A stretch of DNA of 64,000 nucleotides from Altica lythri (Eukaryota > Arthropoda > Insecta > Coleoptera > Chrysomelidae). The notes beneath the pieces are model-generated. The model made no database searches and had not been told where the DNA came from. It worked only from the letters and a program-made list of their open reading frames with translations. The translations under genes were made by a program, and so were the position numbers. Every line of letters begins with the position of its first letter. Position 1 is the first letter of the stretch. This document shows positions 53,915 through 64,000 of the stretch, in pieces. The stretch is from NCBI GenBank assembly GCA_964028335.1, contig OZ034805.1, forward strand, positions 18,391,159-18,455,158, given 5' to 3'.

Positions 53915-55040
53915 AATTGATTAGTTGGATATTTCATACAAAGTCTGCACAGATGGATCCAAAAGCCCCCTAGGGACAGGTTGTTCTGTTTTTATAGAAA
54001 ATTCTGAAACTTGCCTGAAGTACAAACTTAACTCTGATGCCTCCGTATTTACAGCGGAAATCGTAGCATTGAATAAAGCCGTAGATTGGGCTCTTGATAA
54101 TATTGCATCGCATTCAAATTTACTTATAATGTCAGACAGTAAATCCGCCCTGATGGCATTGTCTAACCCAATAAACACATTTTATCGTAACCAAAATATA
54201 GTTAGAATTCTGGAAATATTATGGCTTCTGAATAACAAGCAAGTTAATACAGTTTTTATTTGGGTTAAAGGCCATTCAGATATAAATGGGAATTAAGTAG
54301 CAGACCAAATAGCCAAAGAAGCCCGTCTTCAAATACCTGGTTTAACACTAAGCACAATACTAAAATCCGTTGGGAAGAGGATTGGGCAAAAGTAATTGCA
54401 AACAATGCTTATTTTAGGTATTGTTTATACAATAAAACTCTCCCCTCTACTTCGCTTGGTAATAGGAGCCATCCCAATAGAACAATCAATACCAAGTTCA
54501 TCAGATGCCTTTTTGGACATGATGCAGTGAATTCCATACTTTATAAGATGAAACTAACACCAAATCCACAATGTGATTGTGATAATAGTTACGATGACTT
54601 TGATCATTGGATTTTTCAATGCTCCTATAATTCAGATGCTACCTCCTTCCTCATTTTTGAACTGATCAAAATGAAAAGACCATTACCCCAGAGTTACACT
54701 TCTATAATGCGTGAATGTCTACAAAGTACCCGTGTCAAAGAAGTTTTTTATGAGTTTTTGAGCCGCACCAAGAGACATTTGTAAAATTTCATTAGCTAGC
54801 TTTGATTCCTTTGTTTTGAAACTAATGTTTATATACCTAACAGTATCCACTACCACTACCTACCTTGTGTGTGTTGCCAAGTCGCTATGACCGGTAGCAT
54901 TAGCGTGAAATGAGTATCCCCGTGCACATCTTAAAAATCCACTCAGATTCTAAGATATAGATTAGGGTTTTCTTATGTCTCTTAAGAATTTCAAAATATC
55001 ATGGCAAAACGGGCAAGCCCCAAAGCCATTAATAAAAAAA
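53915..55040 (+). mobile_element. 5'-truncated RNase H-type LINE with A-rich tail
   Basis: It carries the C-terminal coding part of a LINE followed by about 250 bp of 3' sequence and an A-run (ATTAATAAAAAAAAAG) at about 55030. GAATCT occurs near 53880 and after the tail at about 55041, a possible but unproven duplication. It lies just upstream of liprin-beta exon K, same orientation. Confidence 0.7.
53918..54784 (+). pseudogene. LINE RNase H and C-terminal zinc knuckle
   Basis: KVCTDGSKSPLGTGCSVF (first Asp), VFTAEIVALNKAVDWALDN (Glu), LLIMSDSKSALMALSN (second Asp), VFIWVKGHSDINGN, then an in-frame TAA at 54296 where relatives read GNEVADQIAKEA. After a shift, NRTINTKFIRCLFGHDAVNS leads to CDCDNSYDDFDHWIFQCSY (zinc-knuckle-like) and the stop at 54784. 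This is the RNase H tail of an I/R1-type LINE. Confidence 0.88.
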
Positions 55041-55097
55041 AAGAATCTTTCGTACTTACTTTTTTACTGTGTTAAATTTAGTTTTAATTTTTTTAAG

Positions 55098-55368
55098 GGT
55101 TATGGAATGGTTAAGGGCAGTTGACTTGGCAGAATATGCTCCAAATTTAAGAGGTGCAGGTGTACATGGTGGTTTAATGGTATTAGAACCAAAATTCAAT
55201 GCAGAACTGATGGCAGCACTTTTAGCTATCCCACCCGGTAAAACATTACTTCGTCGACATTTAAATACACACTTTAATGATTTATTAGGGAAAGATGTTA
55301 TTCAAGAGAAGAGGGAAACAGAGTCGACCATGGGGTATATTCCCTTAACACCTGCATTAAAACTAAAG
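55098..55368 (+). CDS. Liprin-beta, exon K: third SAM domain
   Basis: Entered after TTTTTTTAAG, one base completes the Arg codon (THRVMEW), and leaves at AAG before GTAAAT in phase 0. SAM domain 3 is window residues about 733-800: RVMEWLRAVDLAEYAPNLRG, AGVHGGLMVLEPKFNAELMA, LAIPPGKTLLRRHLNTHFND. This is the most conserved exon; RVMEWLRxVDLAEYAPNLRGxGVHGGL is nearly invariant in animal liprin-beta. It then reads EKRETESTMGYIPLTPALKL. Confidence 0.98.
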
Positions 55369-55587
55369 GTAAATGTGACATAAAAAACAGAACACCCCGT
55401 ATTATAATTTTACAATGAATTTCTTATTTATATTAAGATCAAATCGATCACTTTTTTAATAACATCTATAGTTTTTTTGTGTTGTGGTTTCTTCTCACAA
55501 GAAAAGTAAATTTAAGTCAACTCTACTTTGTAGCTAGAATTCGCATTTGATTATTGTTCAATACTCCGTAAAGAGCTGCTTTAATGA

Positions 55588-55990
55588 GGGCTACCGTTTT
55601 TTTACTCACCAGTTGGCGCCACTGGCGTTGTAGGTCCGTCCATAGAATAAACTTGTAGTTGACACTTATCCTTCGTCACGTTTACAAATAAATATTAATC
55701 CATTGATATTTAGAGGAAAATGCCGCATTGTTGCTCAGTACTGTTCTTTCAGCCCGCTTAACTTTGCACCTCTTTTTCGTAATTCTACTTTTAAAGCAGT
55801 GACATTCATTGTCCCGTAACTCGTATTTTCCATAATTAAAACAATCTTTTAAATTAAATATTATTATACTTCGTAATATCTCCAAAGTTAATTAAAAAGA
55901 AAAATAATACCGTGCATCACCCATAAACAGTGACGCGGGGACCTCCAGCTACACTAGCGCCTTTAGCGGCGAATTCATACGGGGTAGCCC
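55588..55990 (-). mobile_element. TIR element with SAP-like motif, uninterrupted copy
   Basis: Ends GGGCTACC...GGTAGCCC, TGA at 55585-55587 and 55991-55993. On the minus strand one frame reads VTALKVELRKRGAKLSGLKE near 55790, like the helix-turn-helix of SAP DNA-binding domains. A stop follows at once, so only this fragment of a protein remains. It shows the empty site for the LINE at 34302-35523. Confidence 0.7.
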
Positions 55991-56142
55991 TGATTGCAAT
56001 CAACTAACCCGAAGACACATTTTTATAAAAAGAATTATTGTAATAAATTAATTAATACTGGGTGTTTTGTATCTTACTTAGTATACATAAATATTAGAAA
56101 TTATATTATATATAGTAAAACAAACATACCAATATGTTTTAG

Positions 56143-56289
56143 GCACCAAAAAAATCACAATTTTCACTTAAAAGAAAAAAATCTAAAGGAGAAGCTGATT
56201 ACGGAGACCTAGTGTGTCCCTTAAATCCAGATAAAACAGGTGAAGTGACTGGCAATGCTCTTAACAGCTCTTTGGGTGTAAGTGACTAA
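56143..56289 (+). CDS. Liprin-beta, exon L: basic C-terminal tail and stop
   Basis: Entered after GTTTTAG in phase 0; 48 codons and TAA at 56287-56289: APKKSQFSLKRKKSKGEADY, GDLVCPLNPDKTGEVTGNAL, NSSLGVSD. Vertebrate liprin-beta has PKKLAFSNFGNLRKKK...YVCPMEL at the same place. Two good donor sequences lie inside (ACAG before GTGAAG, and GGT before GTAAGT at 56278), so a further exon beyond the window cannot be excluded; the stop used here comes right after the second. Confidence 0.88.
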   Translation, partial: APKKSQFSLKRKKSKGEADYGDLVCPLNPDKTGEVTGNALNSSLGVSD

Positions 56290-56336
56290 CTTTCCAAAAT
56301 CCTGAACAATTCTTAAAGAGTATATATTTAAATATT

Positions 56337-56342
56337 AATAAA
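56337..56342 (+). terminator. Possible polyadenylation signal of liprin-beta
   Basis: AATAAA 48 bp after the exon L stop codon. It is close but plausible for a short 3' UTR; AATAAA is frequent by chance in such AT-rich DNA. Confidence 0.35.
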
Positions 56343-56984
56343 AATAAGAAACATTTTATTATTTCAAACACACAAAATTGAATACCAATCAATTTTACTC
56401 TTTACTTAATGTTCATTGAGAAAATTTTGCTTCTAAATATATTTTTTAACTCACATTTTAAAATATTAATATCATTTATTATTATATTTGCTAAACAGAA
56501 GCAAAATTTTGAATGCAATTCTATACCATTTTTTAAATTTGTAGAATAACACAATGGTGTTGGTTTTAAATTTGACTAATTTTTATTTCATGCCTTCTTG
56601 GACGAATGTAGATTCCCGAGATTTTAATAATACATTGTTGATAAGTTCAATTATTAAACAAATTAAAGGCCTAATAGGTTTGTGTATTAAATTGAAATTA
56701 AAACAATTTAGTTTGCATTAATTTAGTTATAGATGCGTAGTAAATTTTATTTTTCTACTACTACTGCTATTCCTAACTTTTTTTATCTTTCCCGCATAGG
56801 TACTGTGCAAGCATATGATAATTATTGATGTTTGGTGTCTTAAATAAATTTAAATAAACTATCTGTTAATAAAATTTCAAAGCTACCAAACTAAAATTTG
56901 ATCATACACTATCAGAGAACAGTGTTGGTAATTTATTACCAGATAAATGAAAAAAAGTTGATTGATTTAAATGAAAAAAAAAGC
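56343..56984. other. AT-rich DNA, no gene seen
   Basis: Could include a longer liprin-beta 3' UTR. No repeat or frame recognised. Confidence 0.4.
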
Positions 56985-57062
56985 CACACCTGGCAGGGTT
57001 TGAACCCGGAACTTCAAACGAAAGTCCAGTGCGTTACCGTCAACCCACAGTCATAGTCAAAG
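56985..57062 (-). repeat. tRNA-like SINE fragment
   Basis: On the minus strand GGGTTGACGGTAACGC (D-arm-like), ACTGGACTTTCGTTTGAAG and CCGGGTTCAAACCCTG (T-arm-like). Less tRNA-like than 52798-52870; acceptor pairing is poor. Confidence 0.4.
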
Positions 57063-57087
57063 AAACGATAAAATAATGATTTAAATA

Positions 57088-57440
57088 CAGTGGGGCGTTG
57101 ATTATCCGAACGTCGATCAACTGAAGGATCTACCTACATACCTGCCACCACACCACCCCTAAGCTGGGACGCTTGCAAAGACTTGTCAGTTGTACTGTTA
57201 CGTATCTCATTCAGTTCCAAGTAGCCGCTAACCAGTACATAAAATTTTGCTGCGTAAAATTCTCAATTCAAAATGCCTAAACGTAAACGTGTTGCATTTC
57301 TATGAAAGATAAATAGAATATTAATAAACGATTAGAGTAAAGTGAATCTGCAATCAAGTTATACAATGAATACAAAGTTGGTAAGTCTACCAAAGAAAGG
57401 AACCATGAGGATAAGTAGCTTTATATCCCAACTTGACTCT
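57088..57440 (+). pseudogene. Pogo-like (CENP-B/Jerky) transposon, 5' fragment
   Basis: It begins TA-CAGTGGGGCGTTGATTAT followed by CCGAACGTCGATCAACTG, the style of pogo/Tigger inverted repeats with a TA target. From 57272 the frame reads MPKRKRVAFL, then after a stop and shift SESAIKLYNEYKVGKSTKE, the first CENP-B-type helix-turn-helix. The rest is missing; the next repeat starts at about 57485. Confidence 0.75.
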
Positions 57441-57484
57441 AGTGACTGATTTACGAGTCGTAAAACGATGAAACGGTTCTAAAA

Positions 57485-58310
57485 AAATGAGTGTGGCAGT
57501 CAGTGGGACTGCCGGCAGAAGTTATACTTCTATGCACACGCCCGGATTCATAAAGTTGTATACGAATAATTTATCAAAATCATTATATGATATTCGTAGT
57601 TAGCGACCTCAAAAACCTCCACAAAAACCGAGTGCACACTCTTTTTGTATCTAATTTGCACAATATTCCTGGAGACGAGGTCCATCTTAAGCACCAGGTG
57701 TTTCGAAGACCATCGTCATTATTATAATCGTATTTAGCGACTCAAAAAACCACCGAGTACCAGGTGTGCACTGATTTCGTACAGAATTTACATTAAACCC
57801 TAGGAGAAGAGGTAAATACCCTAGGCACCAAGTGCCGCGGAGACTTTCGAAATCGTGATATTCGTGTACAGCGACCCCAAAAACCCCGAGTTTATAAATT
57901 GAGCCCATTTTCAGCAATACTTACCGAATTGTAAGTTTTCTCTCTATTGTCTGTTCGGAATGCACTTTTCGAATGCAGGAATGCACTTTTCGAAAGCAGG
58001 AATGCATATCTGTCAAATAATCATGTGGTCCGTCACTATGATATTCATACATTAGTTCAGACTGTTTTTTGTATATCTATCCCTTTTCAATGTACTGAAT
58101 GTTGAAACGGTATTCAAAGGACTTATAGTTATGACTAATAACATGTGATAAATATTTCATCTTTGTTTTTACCGACCAATATACCTTATAAGTGTTTTTG
58201 TCTCTCTCTTACTCACACCATTACATATGTAATGATTTTTCCCATTTAACTCTACACAATCTTTTTCTACAGGGTGTACGAATAGAAGTATGACTTCAAA
58301 AAAACGTTTC
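57485..58310 (+). mobile_element. Inverted-repeat DNA element, copy 2
   Basis: Same element as 22025-23305 (GTCAGTGGGACTGCCGGCAG, GAAGTTATACTTCTATGCAC; right end GAATAGAAGTATGACTTC) but without the solo LTR. A small TGCACTTTTCGAA...GCAGGAA duplication lies at about 57960-58010. Confidence 0.65.
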
Positions 58311-58431
58311 TTCCACCTAATGACATTTTTATTACAGCCCATTGATCAGGCTTTTAAACGGTATTGTAGAAAAGAATTATTATGTGAGTTACTTTTGAAA
58401 GACAGAAGAAAGCTTGATAAGAAAACATAAT

Positions 58432-58854
58432 AGTATATTCTGTAACAAGGTTAGAATGAAAATTCGATACGAGTGGAAAATTCCGAACGCGAACGTAGCG
58501 AGCGAGAGGAACCACGTGTAAATCGAATTTTCATTCTAATCGTGTAACAGACTGTATTTTCTCTACGACCATGTAATAATTCTATTTATTTAAATTGAAA
58601 TTTGTAGCAAAACAATTAGAACGTCTTACTGACAAACTGAGTGACAGTTTTGAAATTCATGGTAATCTATGTTTTTTGTTGAGCATAATTACAGAATGTT
58701 TTTCCGTTGCTAGTTATAGAATGGAAATACATACAAAACACATAAGAAGCAAGTGTTTCAGAATGAATATTCTATCTCAATAGTGAGAATGAACATTTTC
58801 TAGTATTAAAAATGAAGTCGGAATTATTACATTCATTAATGGTCGTGGAGAAAA
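58432..58854 (-). mobile_element. Helentron-like element, second copy of the 40.3-kb family
   Basis: Inverted relative to 40259-40676, matching along its whole length: terminal AGTATATTCTGTAACAAGG, palindrome TTAGAATGAAAATTCGAT against ATCGAATTTTCATTCTAA with CpG-rich centre, then body with ATGGTCGTGGAGAAA at the far end. No target duplication. Confidence 0.75.
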
Positions 58855-58859
58855 ATTAT

Positions 58860-59840
58860 TTAAAGAATCCATCTTACATGATCGGAACATCATGGAGTAG
58901 TTTAATAAAACGTAGAATAAGATTCTATGTTCAGTGGAAAAACCTGAAAGAGAATGTGTTAATTAAAAACAGAAAAATATTTCTGAAATGACAGATATGC
59001 TAAAAAGCCTCAATTATGATGAAGAAGAGGTTCAACAATAGATTACGATCCAGAGTACCAAATTATCCAGAATATTATGTCTACGTGGTAGATGTTTTTT
59101 AGAAGACTGTTGTTTTTTCTCATTAAATATATAAATACAGCTTTAATTAATCTGTGGATAAATATTTTATGGCTAAATTAATACTGATCGATTATCAAAA
59201 AAAACGAAACACGCATGTCTCCCATTTAATAAATAATCAACGCTCTACTGTATATCTGTATATAATTTACAGAGAACTTTGAAAAACACAAATGGATTTT
59301 ACAAGTAGTAGTAAAAAACGTAAAGTCTACAACTCGTATGAAATGGCTATTCCACGCTGACGTATGACAAACTTTTCCGCTCGCATTGAGTATAAATCTT
59401 TCCGTACTCGTTATAGAAAATATTGTTTTTAGCAATGGATGTATACTTTTTTTTTCTACTAGATCGAGAGGTCATTTGATCCACCTGGAGATCTTGAAAA
59501 GTAAAGTCTAGCATCAAAGAGATACTTTGGGCGTTAAATAAATAAATCGTTACTTAAAAAAAACAACCATCAATAACGTCATAATTATTGTATACAAAAT
59601 TATGGTTTGTTTTGAAATCAGTAATAAATTAAAATAGTAATTGGCATTCCGTAGAAGTAGCTATTTTATAGTTTTGCACTAAAAGTAGATAACTAGAATT
59701 GCTTAAATAGTATATTTATTAAATAATAAATAATATTTATGTTATTACTATAGAAGAAGTTCCCAGCGTCATCCAAACGTTACTTATTTTCTTTCAAATA
59801 AAATATATGGGATAAATTAGTATTAGTACATACTTTTAGT
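58860..59840. other. No gene recognised
   Basis: AT-rich. The 69-codon minus frame at 59226-59435 has no motif. Confidence 0.4.
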
Positions 59841-59849
59841 CAATACACC

Positions 59850-59965
59850 CTGCTAGCTCGGACCCACGATGAATTTACTCTTCGTTTAAGCTCATCCCAA
59901 ACATGCTCAATGATGACATTGTGGACATACCGATCTCAGTTAGTTAGGTATTGATGATTCGTGGG
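59850..59965 (-). pseudogene. Tc1-like transposase, C-terminal scrap
   Basis: IEHVWDELKRRVNSSWVRA reads on the minus strand; IEHVWDELKRRV is the conserved block after the third catalytic residue of Tc1 transposases. Only about 30 codons are readable. Confidence 0.65.
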
Positions 59966-60510
59966 GTATGCTGCATTAACATGAAATCGTCACCAACGAA
60001 TCCCATACATCGAACCAAATGTTACTTCATAGTGTGTCTAATGTGATAGTTAAACCTCTTCCACTTCTACACCAGGAACGAAAACTAACTCAGTTTTTTT
60101 GTTTATAGAAATACTAGCCCGTGTCCGACAGTTTCTCGGGTGCAACATTCAGCAAATCGCTCGCGTTGCCTTCTATAGACCCGACGTGTCTTGTCGTTAC
60201 CATGTTAGCACATCCTATCTCGTCGAAGAACAATATCTGACATCATTGATCTTTATCCTAATCCAGATATTCTCGAGCAAATTGTAATAGCATTTGCTTG
60301 GGCTACAGTTAGCTTAGGACATGTTGCTAATCTTTGGACGTCAGGTTGGCTGTCTTCAGTATTCTTCTAACGATCCAAATGCTATAGACACACCTCGGAC
60401 TTCTCTCAGCACTTTATTTCTCTATAGTAACTGAGGAAAATGTTACATTTTCCTTACCAACAATGTTGTATTGTATATAGTTCTAGTTGATATGAGAACA
60501 ATCTAAAAAT
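59966..60510. other. Probable further transposon debris
   Basis: May be the remainder of the Tc1 copy, but no phrase can be assigned with confidence. The plus frame at 60099-60287 has no motif. Confidence 0.35.
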
Positions 60511-61059
60511 AGTATTATACGTTACAAGGTCGGTAGGTGACTTATTACAGTACGAGTTAGTTTACGGACGAGGCGACGTAGGAGCCGAGTTTGGAAATGA
60601 AAACGAGGACTGTAATAACACCTAACGACCATGTATCGTATTATATTTTATTTCATCCTGTTTTTATAAATTAATAAATTCATAAAAATGTTAACAGTAG
60701 TTCGTAACTTGACTAAAAATAGTTCGTAACTTGATTAGTTATGTCAAATTACCTTGAAAGCCATCTGTCACTGTCAAATAATTTTTTTATTATCAAGGTT
60801 TAATTGTTAATATAAAATTGAATAACATTGACTTCCTTTTAAATATGGATGTAAATGTAAATAATTAATTATTTTATTTTTATTTTATAGTCATTATAGT
60901 GTTTTTAAATGTCAAAAATTAAAAGTAACTGTCTTCCCTTAAGCAATCAGAACAGAGTTGCTAGGCAACACATTACAGTACCTGATACCGTAATGTTTTA
61001 CTTACCGGCGCCAAATTGATTATAGGGAAGTGTATTTACTGGACAGGATGAAATAAAAG
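60511..61059 (-). mobile_element. Helentron-like element, intact copy of the 26.8-29.3 kb family
   Basis: Read on the minus strand: 5' end TTTTATTTCATCCTG, body with GAACTATTTTTAGTCAAG, internal inverted copy CAGGATGAAATAAAATAT, a CpG-rich palindrome (GGTGTTATTACAG against CTGTAATAAGTCACC), and end TAATACT then A/T. The copy at 26812-29255 is on the other strand and interrupted. Confidence 0.72.
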
Positions 61060-61064
61060 ATATT

Positions 61065-62214
61065 TTCTTGTCTGTGTTAATCTACTTACTATACGTTTAA
61101 GGTGTTTATGTTTGTGTTCCTTTATAATTATATATAGTTACATCAAAATCCTTATGCAACATTGGCTAGTAAAAATCTTCAGAATCCGGTATTAATTTGT
61201 CTGTTGAAGATATCCACTACTGGTATGTTTTTCGATCTTATTTTTTTTGTATTTCTATTAAAATTGGAATAATCATAAGCAAAAGTTAACTTAATACAGA
61301 TAAAACGGTTTAATCGTAATATATATCGAGAAAATATTCCATGCAGTAAACATCGATTTATAATGACGGATTTTATCGAGGACTACGTCCAGCTATATCC
61401 CAAAATTAACTAATTCAGCTCTACCTGTAAATTAGCTATCGCAAACTGGGGACGCCACGTTCAAAATTATCCAGGAATCACAATTTTCATTGAAATTCAA
61501 AAATTCTTAAAGTGAGACATTCGTTAAAACATAGTAAAGAACGCCACGAAGTCTAATTTTTTAAAAGCTGCTTTATCAATATGATCCAAAAAAATGTACT
61601 TCACCTTCAAATGACGTTTATGGTCAAAGACGTGGTAATGGTTACGGTTACCGTTGTGTGGCTCCTTCACAACCCTACAAATCCTGTTGATTTTTATCCC
61701 AGTTCATATTTATCCCGAAAAATTAACTTGTACATGACCTTAAAGGCTAAAGTCAAGGTCAAATTTTTGAATGGACAAGGCCATATTTGAATGTAGAGTT
61801 TCTATTTCCAATTGCGGGATCAAAACTAGGTATTTTAATTAAACAAACATAATTTGACCCTTAAATGAACTTAAAGGTCATATTCAAGTTCATGGTCAAA
61901 ATTACCGTTTTTTGGACCTCTTAAAATTCATTAGCCTATCGTTAAACCTTTTTTTTTCATATCTCATAGCAATCCTGAAAAATTCTCGTATAATTTTTAA
62001 AATGAAAAACCCTGTAGATATTTAGTTAACAAAATCGGAAAATTCAGGAACTGCTAGTATTTTAAAAACAAATTACTTGGGGTTTGTCGAAAAACGATTC
62101 GTAGGTCTCTTCATTATTGCAAAACGAATATTCTCTATTAAATTTTTTAAAGATTAATTAATAATTATGACCTCTGGGTGATTTTGAATAAAATAAGACT
62201 TATAGCCGCAGTGT
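61065..62214. other. No gene recognised
   Basis: Repeated phrases GACCTTAAAGGCTAAAGTCA and CTTAAAGGTCATATTCAAGT at 61735-61895 suggest a decayed internal repeat. The 69-codon plus frame is not gene-like. Confidence 0.4.
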
Positions 62215-62222
62215 GCGTCGGT

Positions 62223-62990
62223 CAGTGGCGGATTTACGTAGGGGCTAGCCGGGGCTTAAGCCCCGGGCCCCGCGAAGCTTCGGGGGGCCCGTGATACAGA
62301 AAATATGTTATGGTAAAAAAAACTAGAAAAAAAATCAAGAAATTTATTCCACTAGACTGAAGTAGTTTTTCGAAAACTTTTGGGATATTATTAATTGATG
62401 ATGAAGATGCCCTTGTGCAAGTTTATTCAGATGATTTAGAAGATTCATTGTTCATAGAATTAGAACAATTGATACAGCTTATCAAAGTTTAGCCAAATGG
62501 ATTTTTTCCCAATCGTTTGGAAGAAATAAATAGACAAAATAACCATTGAAAGTGTTGAATTGGATAGTAGAACAAAACATGGATCAAGTGTTTCCTAATG
62601 CCTTCATAGCTTACAGACTGCTTGTTACAATACCAATAGCTAATTGTGAGACAAAAAGGTCTTTCTCTGTCTTAAAAAGGATAAAAAATATGCATAGGTC
62701 TAATATGTTAGATGATAGATTATCTTCCTAGGGAGTACTGTGCATTGAATCAGAATTATTGCGATCCTTGAATTTTGATAACGTGATATCAGATTTTATT
62801 AGAACTAGGTTGAGGAAAAAATATATTTAATTTATTTAAATGTTGCATTCAAATAAGAAATTTTATTTGTTAATAAAGCTAGTTGGTAAAGTTTTTGTAT
62901 TACTTTTTCTTATTTGAGGTTTTTCTCCGCCCTTAAGTGGGCCCCCGCTCGATTTAGTCCCGGGCCCCGCAGGAGTTAAATCCACCACTG
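62223..62990 (+). mobile_element. hAT element, internally deleted
   Basis: Inverted ends CAGTGGCGGATTTA and TAAATCCACCACTG; exact 8-bp duplication GCGTCGGT at 62215-62222 and 62991-62998. CAGTG start and 8-bp duplication are diagnostic for hAT. GC-rich subterminal segments (CCCCGGGCCCCGCGAAGC; CCCGGGCCCCGCAGG) mirror each other. At 768 bp it keeps only the C-terminal transposase segment. Confidence 0.93.
62546..62830 (+). pseudogene. hAT transposase dimerisation domain remnant
   Basis: VFPNAFIAYRLLVTIPIANC, ETKRSFSVLKRIKNMHRSNM and LDDRLSS end at a TAG (62729-62731). The same frame then continues GVLCIESELLRSLNFDNVIS to 62830. This is the hAT C-terminal dimerisation region (C-terminal ERSFS-like block, here TKRSFS), as in ZMYM-type hAT relatives. 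The stop breaks it. Confidence 0.88.
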
Positions 62991-63034
62991 GCGTCGGTCC
63001 AAGCTAGTATACATTCAAAGTATATACTAAAACT

Positions 63035-63723
63035 TGTAACTCTAATAATCAATTAAAAAATTAAATTGGCAGGTTGGGCGCCAATTTGTAACTGTATAAA
63101 TTCCAACTGAATGGATTATATCCCTTAGCTAGCTCAATTGAGTTCGTGGCTTCTTTTCTGAGTTTTACCAGTCCTTCCCAAACATAAAATAATAGGGCGC
63201 CAGAGTACAAACAAGCAAATAACACTCAAACACCAGTTTAAATGATTTATTTTAAAAAAATGTCAATAAATATCAAAATTAAATTTTAGTTCGTAAATAA
63301 TTTAAACTCTTATCTTTTTTGTTGATTCTTCGGAAAGGATTCCCTTGGACAAATTTCTTCCTGGGATGAACTGAATAATCTTCGGTTAATTCAAAATAAA
63401 TTTCTTCATGGGATGAACTGGGATTTAATCCAAAATTTGTTTCTCAAAATGGCGGACGGCTCGAACTCGCCTCCAAATAAAATTATTAGCTCGTACGTAA
63501 TCTCCTCACAAATTTGGCAATAACCTTGTATTGTTGAGAAGAAGTTACCACGAGGAAGACAGATATGAAAATGGACGTAAAAATCTATCGTAGCGAAAAA
63601 GAAGACTCCGAATATCAGTCAAACCTGTCTCCAAGTTATAATCACGTCGATAACATTAAAATAAATCTCACCAAATATAGTCTGGTGGATTTCAATACTA
63701 AAACGATCCAATAGATCGTTACA
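63035..63723 (+). mobile_element. Solo LTR (BEL-type) with AACT duplication
   Basis: TGTAACTCTAATAATC start and CCAATAGATCGTTACA end; AACT at 63031-63034 and 63724-63727. Same family as 51375-52024. Different duplications show that the two are independent insertions, not the two LTRs of one provirus-like element. Confidence 0.82.
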
Positions 63724-63727
63724 AACT

Positions 63728-64000
63728 ACTTTATTCCATATATTTTTTCGTTTGAAATTAAGTAACGTTTTAAGACACTGAGATCTTGTGTACTACTGTA
63801 ATTATAGCAATTTTATTTAGTTCGCTATAATTATTATTAATTTGTCGCAAGCTTTTAACTAATACTTAATGCAATTTTGATAAATGAATCTATGCTTTAG
63901 TGAAATAAATCCAAAAAATATATTTTATATATTTTTACATAATATTTTTTGGATTAAAGAAAATCTTGGCGTAGTGTTGTATATTAATCGAATTTTAACA
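63728..64000. other. AT-rich DNA, no gene seen
   Basis: No frame or recognisable repeat boundary; TATTTTTTGGATTAAAGA near the end is low-complexity. Confidence 0.4.

Noticed and set aside
51375..63723. The two related LTRs as a single 12-kb LTR retrotransposon
   Set aside because: Each has its own 4-bp duplication (ACAG, AACT) and the DNA between them contains liprin-beta exons K and L, so they are separate solo LTRs.

Overview
The window is AT-rich eukaryotic DNA with GT-AG introns and a very dense, nested population of transposable elements. The protein relatives, the element types and the intron structure point to an insect, possibly a beetle; the sequence does not settle the order. Only one host gene is supported: the 3' part of a liprin-beta gene (PPFIBP/Liprin-beta family) on the + strand. 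Twelve exons between 12070 and 56289 join in phase into an open frame of 873 residues. In order they give an acidic Ser/Thr-rich segment, a Pro-rich and Cys-rich segment, a coiled coil, a Ser/Pro linker, the FGRGF / PNLAETE motif, a basic KKIFGK motif, three SAM domains and a basic tail. The 5' exons lie outside the window or were not recognised in the first 12 kb.

Everything else looks like mobile or repetitive DNA, much of it datable by nesting. 0-12 kb: nested inverted-repeat elements, a TTA-flanked Harbinger-like element holding a truncated LINE, a perfect foldback, two Helitrons (one with a RepHel helicase tail and a minisatellite) and a decayed mariner. 12.7-29.5 kb (introns): a hammerhead-bearing short element, satellite arrays, a DDE transposase relic, a 5'-truncated Penelope-like element with RT, GIY-YIG domain and its own hammerhead, a solo LTR, a Tc1 relic cut by a 193-bp LINE fragment, and an RTE-like endonuclease relic. 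29.7-47.5 kb: more hammerhead elements, Helentron-like elements, a Jockey-like LINE in a SAP-motif DNA element, mariner relics and nested 8-bp-TSD elements. 47.9-64 kb: another Helentron-like element, a BEL/Pao relic split by a solo LTR, an RNase H-bearing LINE, a pogo N-terminus, a hAT derivative and a second solo LTR.

The most interesting system is a family of short elements (437-590 bp per unit), each carrying a type I hammerhead ribozyme motif (CTGACGA, GGCC/GGCC stem II, GAAA, GGTC). Four copies are flanked by or lie within 10-14 bp target duplications. A Penelope-like element in the same locus has a 12-bp duplication and a related hammerhead. This pattern suggests retrozyme-like elements moved by Penelope machinery. 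One copy (40056-40121) keeps the whole catalytic core and both halves of stem I; the others carry different core-killing changes.

A second system is a set of asymmetric elements. Each has an inverted repeat at the 5' end, the same repeat internally near the 3' end, then a 100-150 bp CpG-rich palindrome ending in ATACTA or ACTA. Two of them sit inside hammerhead elements between two T's with no target duplication. This matches what is known of non-autonomous Helentrons (Helitron2).
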